From positions 1 to 64,000 of the forward strand of contig NZ_VAUV01000022.1 of NCBI RefSeq assembly GCF_005780165.1: 64,000 nt of DNA. The letters run 5' to 3'. The stretch is from Phragmitibacter flavus (lineage in GTDB: Bacteria; Verrucomicrobiota; Verrucomicrobiia; Verrucomicrobiales; Verrucomicrobiaceae). The notes under the pieces are model-generated. The model ran no database searches. It was not told where the DNA came from and saw only the letters and a list, made by a program, of their open reading frames with translations. Shown piece after piece: positions 1 through 10,200 of the stretch. Every line of letters starts with the position of its first letter. The stretch's first letter is position 1. The position numbers were made by a program, and so were the translations under genes.

Positions 1-70
1 CAATACAACGCTCTCTTCAGTTGAAGAACTCGCTGCACCTCGTGATGCCCTCGTTTTCGGTCGGGAGGAG

Positions 71-98
71 ATACTAACCTATTCCCCGTTCCGTGCAA
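71..98 (-). promoter_or_regulatory. possible promoter firing out of the left edge
   Basis: On the minus strand a TTGCAC box (93-98) is followed after 16 nt by TAGTAT (71-76), an imperfect sigma-70-like pair in an AT-rich stretch. It would drive a gene beyond position 1. The rest of 1-270 shows no convincing coding frame. Weak pattern match only. Confidence 0.25.
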
Positions 99-270
99 GT
101 CTTTTAGTCACCTTTTTTAAAAGTTTTGGAAATCTCAAACCGCTCGCCAAGCGCCTCGCCTAGATACATCAGCGATTCGGGAAAATGACCGGCGGGATGT
201 TTTTCCACTGAAATTCGAATTTGGTCGGCTGCATGTGTTTGGCTCTGGGTGAGATTATGATTCTTCCCCC

Positions 271-1365
271 TCAGGCATACACAATCTCCTCAAAGACCGA
301 GCCACCCAGCAACTGATCGCCATCATACAAAGCGCAAATTTGTCCCGGGGTGAGCGCGCGTTGCGGTTCGTCAAATAGCAGCTCTGCCGTTTTGCCGTCA
401 TTCGAAGGCGTGTAGCTCGCCAAGGCGGCGGGACATCGATAGCGAGGTTGGGCCATCAGACTTCTGGGTTTGGCCAGATCAAACGATGCAGGTGCTGCAT
501 TCGACAGACTCCCGATGATACAACGTTTGGCCCACAAAAGAGGCGTGTCGTCCCGCTCGATCGCCACAACCAGTTCATTGCGTTCAGGTCGCTTGGCCAC
601 CGCCACGTAGGCTTGCTTGTAGAGATTTGACGCCACACGCAACCCTTTGCGCTGCCCCAAAGTGTAGAGATGCAATCCGCGATGCTCTCCCAATACTTTG
701 CCGTTCAAATCGACAATGTCCCCCGGGTTGTCCTCTACAAACGTCCTTAAAAAGTCCTCCATGCGAACCTCGCCAATGAAGCATATCCCCTGACTGTCCT
801 TTTTCGCCGCGGTCTTCAATCCCAGCATGGCAGCCTGCTCACGCACCTCAGGCTTCGGCAGATGACCAATTGGAAAGCTCGCAATCTTCACCTGCTCAGG
901 CCGCAGCATCGCCAGAAAATAGCTCTGGTCCTTGTTGCCATCGACGCCCCTAAACACTGAGGGCTCGCCATTCACCATTTCACTCCGCGCGTAGTGCCCC
1001 GTGGCGATCCCATCGAATCCCTTCTCCTTCGCCCACTCCCACAACACCCCGAACTTCATCTCGCGATTGCACATCACATCTGGATTGGGCGTGATCCCTT
1101 GCTGATACCCCTCCAACAGATACTTCACCACCTTCTCACGATAGTCGCGCATCAAATTGACCACCCGAAACTCCACGCCCAACTGGTCCGCCACCGCCCG
1201 CGCATCTTCAATGTCCTCCTGCCATGGGCAGTGGCCGATCACGTTCTCCTCGTTGATCCAGTTCTTCATGTAGGCCCCCACCACCTCGTGGCCTTCACGC
1301 ACCAAAAGTGCTGTAGCGAGGCTGCTATCAACCCCACCGGACATCGCTGCTAAAATTCGAGACAT
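271..1365 (-). CDS. mnmA: tRNA-specific 2-thiouridylase MnmA
   Basis: 364 aa, full length for the family. MnmA is cytoplasmic and puts sulfur on C2 of the wobble uridine (U34) of Lys, Glu and Gln tRNAs, using ATP and a persulfide. The N-terminus carries the PP-loop SGGVDSS (about residues 9-15). Both catalytic cysteines are visible, in CNREMKFG (near 100) and CFIGE (near 195). The tRNA-contact segment GHYAR and the C-terminal beta-barrel are present. The ATG at 1363-1365 fits the family N-terminus [15 protein letters not shown]. It lies downstream of sdhA on the same strand with 148 nt between, so it may have its own promoter. Identification is firm. Confidence 0.96.
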   Translation of the reverse strand: MSRILAAMSGGVDSSLATALLVREGHEVVGAYMKNWINEENVIGHCPWQEDIEDARAVADQLGVEFRVVNLMRDYREKVVKYLLEGYQQGITPNPDVMCNREMKFGVLWEWAKEKGFDGIATGHYARSEMVNGEPSVFRGVDGNKDQSYFLAMLRPEQVKIASFPIGHLPKPEVREQAAMLGLKTAAKKDSQGICFIGEVRMEDFLRTFVEDNPGDIVDLNGKVLGEHRGLHLYTLGQRKGLRVASNLYKQAYVAVAKRPERNELVVAIERDDTPLLWAKRCIIGSLSNAAPASFDLAKPRSLMAQPRYRCPAALASYTPSNDGKTAELLFDEPQRALTPGQICALYDGDQLLGGSVFEEIVYA

Positions 1366-1438
1366 GGCATCAAAGAAACTTCAGTGGCTGTCTTCGCCTT
1401 TCAAACCAAGATCACGCAGCCCTGAGTGGATAACATAC

Positions 1439-1470
1439 GCCCTCGAGAAGCTCATCGCTAACCCGAGGGC
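1439..1470 (-). terminator. weak hairpin after sdhA
   Basis: GCCCTCG (1439-1445) pairs perfectly with CGAGGGC (1464-1470) across an 18-nt loop, between the sdhA stop and the mnmA start. No T-run follows on the minus strand, so it is at best a weak or factor-dependent terminator. Confidence 0.25.
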
Positions 1471-1513
1471 AAAGAAATTCCCATATCCAGCTGCGGCCAT
1501 TCGCCGCACCTCA

Positions 1514-3523
1514 TCAAACATAGCTCCTCACTGCCAGGTGCACCTCTTCATACTCAAGAGGCTCTTTGTGCAATTCCGGCTTGGAAACATCACCGCTGTA
1601 GCCCCAGGCCGCCACATAAGCGAACTTCTCGTCGTTCCGCAACGCTTCGCCCGCCTGACCCCGTTTGGCATCCTCATCTTCTCTGGTGTATTGATGCTCC
1701 ACCCGGAAATGCCCGCCGCAGCTCTCCTCACGCTCCAGAGCATCGCGACACATCAATTCGCCGAACTCCATGAAGTCCGCCACCCGTCCGGCTTTTTCCA
1801 ACTCCTGGTTAAACTGCGCGTTGCTTCCCGGAATATGCAAGTTGTTCCAAAACTCCTCACGCAGTTCAGGAATGCGTTTGAGCGCCTCCATCAGCCCTTC
1901 CCTGCTCCGGGCCATCCCGCATTTCTCCCAGAGCAACAGACCAAGCTCCCGATGCAAACTGTCCACACTACGTTTGCCTTTGATGTTCAGGAAACGATGG
2001 GTGCGCGCACTCACCTCTTCCACTGCCTGCGCGAACGCCGGATGACTGGTGGTGACCGAACCCGGCTTCTGCGACGCTAAATAATTCGCAATCGTATACG
2101 GGATCACAAAATACCCATCCGCGAGCCCCTGCATCAGCGCACTTGCGCCCAGACGGTTGGCGCCATGATCTGAAAAATTCGCCTCTCCCAACACATGCAG
2201 GCCCGGCACATTGCTCATCAAGTTGTAGTCAACCCATAGACCGCCCATCGTGTAATGCACCGCCGGATAAATCCGCATCGGCTGCTCATAGGCGTTCTCG
2301 CCCGTGATGCGCTCATACATCTCAAACAAGTTGCCATACTTCTCCGCCACCACCGGCTGACCCAACTTGTAAAGCTCCTCATTGGAAAGCTCCCTGCCAC
2401 CCGCCTTGTCCTTGCCGTAACGCAAAATGGCATCCGCAAAATCGAGGTAAACCCCCAGCTTGCCCGGACCCACCCCACGCCCCTCATCACAGGCCTCCTT
2501 GGCCGAACGACTTGAAATATCACGCGGTGCCAGGTTGCCGAAGCTCGGGTATTTGCGTTCCAAAAAGTAGTCCCTCGCCTCCTCCGGAATATCGCTGGCC
2601 CGCTTGTCACAATCCGCCGCATTCATCGGCACCCAAACGCGACCATCATTTCGCAACGACTCCGACATCAACGTCAGCTTGCTCTGGTAATCGCCACTGA
2701 CCGGAATGCACGTCGGATGAATCTGCGTATAACAAGGATTGGCAAAATAGGCCCCCTTCTTGTGCGCACGCCACGCCGCCGTCACGTTGCAGGTCATCGC
2801 GTTCGTCGAAAGGAAAAACGCATTGCCGTATCCGCCCGTCGCCAAAATGACCGCATCCCCGGAATGACTGGTCACTTCACCCGTCACCAAATTGCGAACC
2901 ACAATGCCCTTGGCATGTCCATCGACCAGCACCAACTCCAGCATCTCCGTGCGATTATACATCTGCACATTGCCCCTCGCGATCTCCTTGCTCAACGCCG
3001 AATACGCTCCCAACAACAACTGCTGTCCGGTTTGTCCACGGGCATAAAAGGTCCGGCTCACCTGGGCGCCACCAAATGAACGGTTTGCCAGCAACCCCCC
3101 ATACTCACGCGCCAGCGGCACGCCTTGCGCTACACACTGGTCAATGATGTTCGCACTCACCTCCGCGAGTCGATAAACATTCGCCTCACGAGCCCGGAAG
3201 TCACCGCCCTTGATGGTGTCATAAAACAAACGGTAAACGCTATCGCCGTCGTTCTGATAATTTTTGGCTGCATTGATCCCACCCTGTGCGGCAATGCTGT
3301 GTGCCCGACGCGGACTGTCATGGAAACAGAAACACTTCACCTTGTAACCCAGTTCCGACAATGTCGCCGCCGCTGACGCACCCGCCAGTCCACTGCCCAC
3401 CACCAGCACCGTAAATTTGCGCTTGTTGGCCGGGTTGATCAACTTTGAGTCCTGCTTGTGCTTGGACCATTTTTGCGCAAGCGGACCAGATGGAATGCGG
3501 GCATTTAGGGTAGGATCGGACAT
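1514..3523 (-). CDS. sdhA: succinate dehydrogenase / fumarate reductase flavoprotein subunit
   Basis: 669 aa, the long form typical of b558-type (Bacillus/Bacteroidetes-like) complexes. It oxidises succinate to fumarate using covalently bound FAD on the cytoplasmic face of complex II. Visible features are the Rossmann dinucleotide motif [13 protein letters not shown] (about residues 43-55), the FAD-attachment region [12 protein letters not shown], active-site segments QIHPT and [10 protein letters not shown], and the helical domain up to about 560. It is 44 nt downstream of sdhC and surely co-transcribed with it. The usual third gene, sdhB (iron-sulfur subunit), does not follow: the next gene is mnmA. 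Confidence 0.96.
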   Translation of the reverse strand: MSDPTLNARIPSGPLAQKWSKHKQDSKLINPANKRKFTVLVVGSGLAGASAAATLSELGYKVKCFCFHDSPRRAHSIAAQGGINAAKNYQNDGDSVYRLFYDTIKGGDFRAREANVYRLAEVSANIIDQCVAQGVPLAREYGGLLANRSFGGAQVSRTFYARGQTGQQLLLGAYSALSKEIARGNVQMYNRTEMLELVLVDGHAKGIVVRNLVTGEVTSHSGDAVILATGGYGNAFFLSTNAMTCNVTAAWRAHKKGAYFANPCYTQIHPTCIPVSGDYQSKLTLMSESLRNDGRVWVPMNAADCDKRASDIPEEARDYFLERKYPSFGNLAPRDISSRSAKEACDEGRGVGPGKLGVYLDFADAILRYGKDKAGGRELSNEELYKLGQPVVAEKYGNLFEMYERITGENAYEQPMRIYPAVHYTMGGLWVDYNLMSNVPGLHVLGEANFSDHGANRLGASALMQGLADGYFVIPYTIANYLASQKPGSVTTSHPAFAQAVEEVSARTHRFLNIKGKRSVDSLHRELGLLLWEKCGMARSREGLMEALKRIPELREEFWNNLHIPGSNAQFNQELEKAGRVADFMEFGELMCRDALEREESCGGHFRVEHQYTREDEDAKRGQAGEALRNDEKFAYVAAWGYSGDVSKPELHKEPLEYEEVHLAVRSYV

Positions 3524-3567
3524 CGCGATAAAAAGAAAAATTTGATCAGAAAAACCGTTGCGTCACT

Positions 3568-4275
3568 TTACTTCACGATGCCAAACAGCACCGACAGAGG
3601 GATTGAAATATTGCCAACAAAAATCAGCATCGCATAACCAATACCCACCGCCTTGAACAGCGGCCAGGTGCGTTGCGTCGTCAGACCAAGCGACTGGAAC
3701 ACACTTGAAACCCCGTGGCTCAAGTGCAGGCACAAAAGCGCCATCGACAAGATGTAAAACCCCGAAACCAGCCAGCTGGAAAACCCGTGCACCACCATCG
3801 CATACACGTCATGCACCTTCGTTCCCGCCAGATCGTAATTGGCATACGCCGCCGTGCCATATTCATTCCCCGCATGCACCGTGAACTGTAGAACGTGAAA
3901 CACGATGAACGCCAGCAAGATCAGACCGCTCACAATCATCGTCCGTGAAGCCAAAGTCGACCGGCGCGGCTTCTTCACCGCATATCCCGAATCCCCACGT
4001 GCCACCCGATTCTCCTGCGTCAACTTGATCGTGAAATAAATGTGCAAACCCACCATCACCAACAATCCTATCCGCGCCACCCACAACAACGGCCCCATGC
4101 TCTTCAGCTTGTGTCCGTAAGCGTTCAATGCCTCAGGCCCCAGGAAGATCAACAAATTCCCAGCCATGTGCCCCAGCACAAAAAACGCCAGGCCAAGACC
4201 GGTCACGGCAATGATCATTTTTCTTCCGAGAGAGGAGCGTAAAAAGGCGAAGATTGACGAATAAAGGGCGCTCAT
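3568..4275 (-). CDS. sdhC: succinate dehydrogenase cytochrome b558 subunit
   Basis: 235 aa integral membrane protein with five predicted helices, the b558-type single anchor that binds two hemes and passes electrons from SdhB to menaquinone. Likely heme-ligand histidines sit in or near membrane segments, for example GHMAGNLL (about 36-43), LVMVGLHIYF (about 73-82), FIVFHVLQF (about 123-131) and LCLHLSHG (about 182-189). It is first in a minus-strand pair with sdhA. The ATG is preceded by TTCACCACCC, so there is no Shine-Dalgarno element, as for most genes here. Confidence 0.93.
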   Translation of the reverse strand: MSALYSSIFAFLRSSLGRKMIIAVTGLGLAFFVLGHMAGNLLIFLGPEALNAYGHKLKSMGPLLWVARIGLLVMVGLHIYFTIKLTQENRVARGDSGYAVKKPRRSTLASRTMIVSGLILLAFIVFHVLQFTVHAGNEYGTAAYANYDLAGTKVHDVYAMVVHGFSSWLVSGFYILSMALLCLHLSHGVSSVFQSLGLTTQRTWPLFKAVGIGYAMLIFVGNISIPLSVLFGIVK

Positions 4276-4627
4276 GGGTGGTGAAATATCTCAAAGATCT
4301 TGGCAGGAAACCCCGCTACAATGTCGATACGACACAACGGTGCAAGAAAAGCCGACACAAACTGTTTATCGAGATACGTTCGCAACAAAAACTCGGGCAT
4401 AAACGTCTCGTTTATCGCCAGGGGAGGGCAGACGCCCGCCCCCTCCGACGAGCATCGCATGCGATTGCTCAGCATCGAAGACGCTCATAAGGAAATGAGA
4501 AAACTACTGTTCACGCATCTCCCAAGTGCTGAAAAAGATCAAGATACGGCCACTTTGCAGCTCAATGCCAAGCCTCATTCGGCACGGCTCAAGCTTAGTT
4601 GGCAGATGAACTTATCTGCTAACCATC
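4276..4627. other. intergenic region between sdhC and the pseudopilin cassette
   Basis: 352 nt between divergent genes. It must hold the promoter for sdhCA (minus) and for the cassette (plus), but I cannot pin convincing -35/-10 pairs. Open frames crossing it have no coding character. The only clear structure is a dyad at 4598-4623, listed separately. Confidence 0.5.
4598..4623. promoter_or_regulatory. 10-bp dyad just upstream of the cassette start
   Basis: GTTGGCAGAT (4598-4607) and ATCTGCTAAC (4614-4623) form an inverted repeat, 9 of 10 pairs, around a 6-nt loop. It ends 4 nt before the ATG at 4628. At this place it could be an operator or an mRNA hairpin masking the start codon. Function is inferred from position only. 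Confidence 0.45.
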
Positions 4628-5221
4628 ATGAAATACCCGACATCCTCCGCCAGCCTTTGGGCCAAACCATTGGCAACCCCAGCCTCCAACCCTGTCGCAC
4701 CCATCCGCCGTGCCAATCACTGGCGCTCTGGCTCCACCCTGGTCGAAATGGTCATCACCGTCGGCCTTCTCGTTTCCGTTCTCGTGCCGCTCGTCGGCCT
4801 TCTCACCATGGGCATGGAAACCAGCCTGAAGGCCGGTGTCAACACCATCGGCTCCCGCATTACCAACCAGCTCATGGGCGAACTCCAGCAAGCCGACTGG
4901 CAGGATCTGGACGGCTGGAACGGTCGCACCATGTATTTCGATGATCAGGGATTGGCCATGCCCGATTCCACCCTCGACCGCGCCGCCGCCTTCATGGCCC
5001 AGGTCTACATCTCCACCCCCGGCGTTAACCTTGCCACACACAACGCCAACGCCAACAACGCAACCCAGCGCAAAGTCACCACCGTCGTCTCCCCCGCCAA
5101 CGGCGAACGCAGCATCAAGTTGCTGGCCGACACCCTGAGCGCTCTCGAAGCAGGCAAGGCCACTCCCACCACCGTCAGAGTCGGCCATGGTCTCGTCACC
5201 AAAACCGGCAAAGACATCTAA
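4628..5221 (+). CDS. pseudopilin-like protein, Verru_Chthon cassette protein B type
   Basis: 197 aa. After a basic N-terminal stretch of about 36 residues comes a class III signal with SGSTLVEM: Gly at -1, Ser at +1 and the conserved Glu at +5. A hydrophobic helix (TVGLLVSVLVPLVGLL) follows, then a soluble domain. This is the architecture of a minor pseudopilin, most like GspI/PilV. It is first in a four-gene set whose order, sizes and N-termini match what I recall of the TIGR Verru_Chthon cassette families (B, C, D, A). The next gene starts 8 nt after its stop. Likely role: an inner-membrane or pilus-tip component, probably processed by a prepilin peptidase encoded elsewhere. Confidence 0.85.
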   Translation: MKYPTSSASLWAKPLATPASNPVAPIRRANHWRSGSTLVEMVITVGLLVSVLVPLVGLLTMGMETSLKAGVNTIGSRITNQLMGELQQADWQDLDGWNGRTMYFDDQGLAMPDSTLDRAAAFMAQVYISTPGVNLATHNANANNATQRKVTTVVSPANGERSIKLLADTLSALEAGKATPTTVRVGHGLVTKTGKDI

Positions 5222-5229
5222 TACCAAAA

Positions 5230-6336
5230 ATGAAGTTTCCCCTCCCATCATCTTCATTCGCGGGATCTGGCCCATCTCTGGATGCCAAAAAATCCCGCCA
5301 GGCCTTCACCCTGGTGGAGCTGCTCGTCAGCGTCGGCATCTTCTCCATCGTCCTTGTCGCCATGGGCGAGATGGTCAACGCCGTCCTCAACCAGCTTCGC
5401 ATCGCCGAAGCCCGCTTCAGCCAGTTCCAAGAATCCCAGGCCGCTTTCGACAGCATGACGCGCCGACTCTCCACCTGCGAAATCAACCCTTACTACGACT
5501 ACCAATACCCAGGGTCTCCCCCCGATACCAGCGCCGTTCCGACGAAGTATGATCTGGAGTCCGACCTCCACTTCGTCACCGGTCCCTCCAGCAGCGGCAG
5601 CCGCGCCCTCCTCTCCTCAGGAGACCACCCCACCCACGCCGCCTTCTTCCATGGAACCTACGGCCTCACCGACACCCCCGCCTGGCAGGAACTCGGCACC
5701 TTGCTCAACAGTTGGGGTTACTTCCTCGAGTTTGGCGACGACGACAACCATCGCGCCACTTTCCTCAACGACGCCAGCACCTCCCCAAAACGCTACCGCT
5801 ACCGACTCAAAGAATTGCAAGTCCCCGCAGAAGAGCTCCGCACCTACGCTGCCAAACTTAACACCAAAAACTCCGCCACCGACCTCTACGCCTGGTTCCG
5901 CACCGCCGTCACCGCCAACCACTCCCATACCCTTGCCGAAAACGTCGTTGCCCTCGTCATCAGCCCCCTTCTCGCCTCACCCGATGCCAGCGTTTACGAA
6001 AAAGAAACCGACCTCGCCCCCGACTACTTCTACGACACCCGCGCCTATCAACACAACGCCGCCAGCACCAATTTGATGCAACGCACCCGCCACAAACTCC
6101 CGCCACTGCTGCAAATTACCCTGGTCGCCATCGACGAAGCCTCCGCCCAACGTCTCGCCGACGAACACGGCAGCAGCATGCCCAACCTCTACCCTGGCAA
6201 CCTCTTCACCGACGCCACCCGCCTCAACGAAGACCTCACGACCCTCGAAGCCACCCTCACCGAGCGCAAACTTCGCTACCGCGTCTTCACCACCACCATC
6301 CGGCTGCGCAACGCCAAATGGACCTCCAACCCCTGA
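5230..6336 (+). CDS. pseudopilin-like protein, Verru_Chthon cassette protein C type
   Basis: 368 aa. Prepilin cleavage region RQAFTLVELLVS at about residues 29-40, with Ala instead of Gly at -1 and Glu at +5, followed by a hydrophobic helix. Next comes a heptad-rich segment (LNQLRIAEARFSQFQ, then FDSMTRRLS) that strongly recalls GspJ, in which a long N-terminal helix is followed by RL..L repeats. The remaining 270 residues are a soluble beta-rich domain I do not recognise. The spacing is 8 nt from B and 9 nt to D, so the three are translated as a unit. Probable minor pseudopilin in a tip complex. Confidence 0.85.
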   Translation: MKFPLPSSSFAGSGPSLDAKKSRQAFTLVELLVSVGIFSIVLVAMGEMVNAVLNQLRIAEARFSQFQESQAAFDSMTRRLSTCEINPYYDYQYPGSPPDTSAVPTKYDLESDLHFVTGPSSSGSRALLSSGDHPTHAAFFHGTYGLTDTPAWQELGTLLNSWGYFLEFGDDDNHRATFLNDASTSPKRYRYRLKELQVPAEELRTYAAKLNTKNSATDLYAWFRTAVTANHSHTLAENVVALVISPLLASPDASVYEKETDLAPDYFYDTRAYQHNAASTNLMQRTRHKLPPLLQITLVAIDEASAQRLADEHGSSMPNLYPGNLFTDATRLNEDLTTLEATLTERKLRYRVFTTTIRLRNAKWTSNP

Positions 6337-6345
6337 CCCGATCTC

Positions 6346-7005
6346 ATGAACCACTCTACCAGTTCACGTCACCGGAGCCGCGCCTTCACCCTCATTGAGG
6401 TCCTCATTGTCGTGACCATCATGGCCCTGCTCCTATCTGTCACTGCCAGCGTTTCCCAAGGCGTGGTCAACTCCATGAACTTCCGGCAGGCCATTCAAAA
6501 CGTCAAAACCCAGCTCGAAGCCGCCCGCCAATCCGCCATGACCACCAATCGCAGCGTCATGGTGCGCCTCATCGAAGGCGAAGACGAGTTTGGCAACCCC
6601 ATCTGGAACGGCCTTCAAATCGGCTCCGCCGAATCCATCGTCGATCCCGCTGCCGCCAATTACGCCACCCCTGTGTCCGGCAGCTTCGAACCCCAGTTCA
6701 AAGCCATCGACTCCATCGAGACCCTCCCCACCGGCTTCGTTTTCCACCCTGCCAGCACCTACTCCACTCTGCTTTCCAATCACGCCAGTCTCAACACCGG
6801 CACCATGACCGATTCCGCTGGCAGTAGCAGAAAATACACCGCCTTCAGTTTCCTTCCCGACGGACGTTGCTCGCTGCCCAGCGACACCGACTGGACCCTC
6901 ACCCTAGTTCGCGAGCAGGACATCAAAGCCGCCACCCTCCCCGCCGATTACGCCACCATCCAGCTCGACCCCCGCACCGCCCGCACCCGCGTCTACCGCC
7001 GATAA
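6346..7005 (+). CDS. pseudopilin-like protein, Verru_Chthon cassette protein D type
   Basis: 219 aa. Cleavage region SRAFTLIEVLIVV (about residues 5-17), again with Ala at -1 and Glu at +5. After the membrane helix, the segment TQLEAARQSAMTTNRSVMV is the classical GspH/FimT signature (AR..A...N..V.V), and a beta-sandwich-sized C-terminal domain follows. I assign it as the GspH-like member of the cassette. The stop codon (7003-7005) lies 3 nt before the left arm of a 34-bp inverted repeat, so the transcript into gene A must pass through that structure. Confidence 0.86.
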   Translation: MNHSTSSRHRSRAFTLIEVLIVVTIMALLLSVTASVSQGVVNSMNFRQAIQNVKTQLEAARQSAMTTNRSVMVRLIEGEDEFGNPIWNGLQIGSAESIVDPAAANYATPVSGSFEPQFKAIDSIETLPTGFVFHPASTYSTLLSNHASLNTGTMTDSAGSSRKYTAFSFLPDGRCSLPSDTDWTLTLVREQDIKAATLPADYATIQLDPRTARTRVYRR

Positions 7006-7008
7006 AAA

Positions 7009-7182
7009 ATCGTCCTCGTCCTCCTACTCGAACTCGTCCTCGACAACAGCGACTCTCAAGCACCCAAAATTCCCAAGCCCCGACAGCGCCCGATTCTTCA
7101 ATCTCCTACTTTTACTCTTACTCCTCCTCCCCGCTCAGCATGCCCATCCGAGGACGAGTTCGAGTAGGAGGACGAGGACGAT
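7009..7182. repeat. perfect 34-bp inverted repeat between cassette genes D and A
   Basis: The left arm 7009-7042 (starting ATCGTCCTCGTCC) is the exact reverse complement of the right arm 7149-7182 (ending GGACGAGGACGAT). The spacer is 106 nt and pyrimidine-rich. The arms are built from CCTCGT/CCTACT-like hexamers. It fills most of the 199-nt gap between D and A. It could fold into a long mRNA hairpin, for example to set the A:BCD ratio, or be a REP-like mobile unit. No transposase is nearby and no second copy was found in this window. Confidence 0.9.
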
Positions 7183-7204
7183 CACACCCCATCTCTCACT
7201 ACCC

Positions 7205-10200
7205 ATGCCCATGAAACATCACCCTTCCGGAATGGCCCTGCTCCCCGTTCTATTCATCATCTCGCTGATCACCATCATCGTGGTCATGTTCTTCAGCCTC
7301 TCGACGCTCCAATACAAATCCTCCACCGCCCAAGCCGCCGCCCAGGACGTCGGCAGCCTGCGCGACACCGCCCTCAACATCGCCATTGGCCAGCTTCGTC
7401 AAGGCACCACCGAAGCCAACGCCCTCTGGATCTCCCAACCTGGAGCCATTCGCACCTACGCCGCCAACAGCGGCACCGCCTCCAACATATACAAACTCTA
7501 CAGCGCCGGAGAAATGACCACCGCCGCCGATGGACTTACCGCCGCCGCGCAAAATCTCGAATCCGACGTTCCCGGCACCTGGAACGCCATGCCCCAAGTC
7601 TACGCCAACCTCAACGAACCCACCATTCGCGAAAACGGCGACCTCTCCTTTCCCATTATCGACCCCCGCGCCATGGACTCCATCAATCCGGTCTATCCGG
7701 TCAGCCAAACCCCCGAAGGTTTTCGCTACTCCGACAAACTCGCCGTCAGCGACGCTACCATCAGCGGCGTCCGTCCGCCCGGCACCACTCCCGAAGATCA
7801 ACGCCTCCCCATGCCCGTCCGCTGGATCTACATCCTCGCCAACGGCACCTACGGCGTGCTCGATCCCACCACCAAAAACTTCATCCCCTTCCAAGGGCAG
7901 GGAGTCGGCTCCACCCCATCCCCCGACAACCCCATCGCCGGCCGCATCGCCTTCTGGACCGACGACGAAACCAGCAAAGTCAACATCAACACCGCCAGCG
8001 AAGGCATCCACTGGGACACCCCTCGCGCCGCCACTCCCGAAGACGTCGAATACGCCAAACAACCTCCCGCCCGCAATGAAGTCCAGCGCTTCGGCGGCCA
8101 CCCCGCCTCCACCAGCCTTAGCAGCGTCTTCTTCCCCGGCCAACGTCTCCTCCCTGGCACGCCGGAGCATGCCATCAAGCTCAAGCAGATCTACGACATG
8201 GTTCCCCGCGTCAATTTCCGCTCCATCAACGATCCAAAAGCCCCCGCCGCCGGAATTCTCGGTGCCAACGCCACCCCCATCGCCTACGACAGCGACCGCC
8301 TTTACGCCAGCGTCGACGAATTCCTCTTCCAGGCCCCAAGCGCCAGTTCCGCCACCCCTGACGTGCGCCCCACCCAACCCCTCTTCGCCAGCAACCCGAA
8401 ACAAATTGCCCGACTGCGCTTCTTTCTCACCGCCGAAAGCCGCGCCCCCGAAACCACCTCCCTCGGCACCCCGCGCATGTCCCTTTGGCCCATCAGTGGC
8501 GATCCCAACAAAACCTCGAGCTACTACACCTCCTTCGACCGGGTCGCCATGTTCTCCACCACCCTCGGCGGCAAAACCTACAGCTACCGCCGCTACTCCA
8601 GCCCCACCAGCGCCCTCAGCGAATACGGCCTCAACTCCGCCGTCGCCCAAGACTGGAACAAAAACCTCAAAGGCAACGCCGACCTCGGCGACTACCTCGT
8701 CGCCCTCAGCGCCAACAATCTTCAGGGATACCCTGCGTCCATGACCGATAAATTCGGTTCATCCAATACCGCCGCCGGAATCATCTCCATGTTGGAATAC
8801 GTCCGCCAGACCAACATCCACGACACCACCCTCTCCACCGCCGGCACCAAAGTCTCCCCCTACGACATGGGCATCTGGGGCAAAGACACCTACGGCCCCT
8901 CCGAAGCCCACGGACAAATCATCAACGTCGCCGACACCATGGTCCCTCCTTCCATCGGCGATCAACTTCGCGCCGACCCCGACATCCGCCTCAACGCCCT
9001 CAACCGCATCTACACCATCTCCGAATTCGGACTCGTCCTCAGCCTCGCCGCCGAAAACCGCACCGACGGCACCAAATTTAATGATGCCCTAGTCACCAGC
9101 CTCAAACTTCCACCCGGCTACAAAGCCATCCAGGTCGGCACCGTTTTCGAAGGCTTCTGCCCCAGCCAGGGTTACTCCATGATCGCCCCCGCCGTCGGCA
9201 CGTGGATTGACGGCCTCCAGTATCGCACCTCGCCGACCACCAACGCAAAATCCGGCCTCACCATCATCACCAGCCAAAGCCCCAATGGCCGTCTTCCAGG
9301 AGGAGACATCACCAAAACCACTCCGGCCATTGAACAGACGAAAGGCCTCACCTCCCTCAACGAATGGCAACGCTGGGGTCGCTGGCAGCATTCCGTCCCC
9401 AGCCTGGCCTACCTCACCGGCATCAACATGCCAAGCACCATCGCCAGCAAACAATCCCAGGGAGCCAAATGGTGGGTCGGATGGGGCGGCTCCAGCGGAC
9501 GCTACCACTACATCGACCCGCCCACCGACGCCATCATCAGCGGCGGCTACGAAACCAATGTCAAAAACGTGGGCGTCAACAATTTCTACATGACCCAATT
9601 CGGCGAGACCAGCTCCACCTCCACCCACGCCTCCCAATACAGCCGCGGATTCTACCTCGTCCCCAGCAGCGACACCCACGTCACCCTAAAATCCACCAGC
9701 CCGCTCGAACTCTACAGCGGCTACGTCAACCACGGTCCCAATCACTCCCGCATTCTTCACGTCATCACCATTCCCCCCAACATGGTCGTGCCCGTGCCCA
9801 AAGCTCCCGTCGCCCGCAAGCCCACCTGGCGGCAACGCTTAATCGATGCCAGTGCCGCCCGTGCACGTCTCCCCGAAATCATCGACCCCAACGACGTGGT
9901 CAGAACCTGGACTGTTCGCCACGGCGACTACCGCCTCTCCTCCCTCCGCGAGAATGAGAGACCCGTCATCGGTCAACCCAGCAGCCTTCCCGAAAAACAT
10001 CGGCTTTTCGCACCTCATCCCAGTTGGAATCCCGCCGAACTGCCCGCCTCCGAACTGATCACCGCACAAGACACCCTTCAAATTCATTCCTTCACCAAAT
10101 CCGGTGGCGAATGGGAAACCCCCTCCGCGCGTCCGTCTCGCGGACTGGCAAACGGCGTCACCTACGCCGCGAAAAATCAGCCTGACTTCGTCCGCGATCC

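Noticed and set aside
1-163. Partial gene entering from the left on the plus strand
   Set aside because: A frame is open to a TAG at 161-163 but codon use is unlike the real genes and no family pattern is visible.
7250-8650. 466-residue Gly-rich open frame antisense to the giant cassette protein
   Set aside because: Composition (Gly, Val, Ala repeats) is what the reverse strand of C-rich codons gives; the plus-strand frame has a clear GspK-like start and motif.
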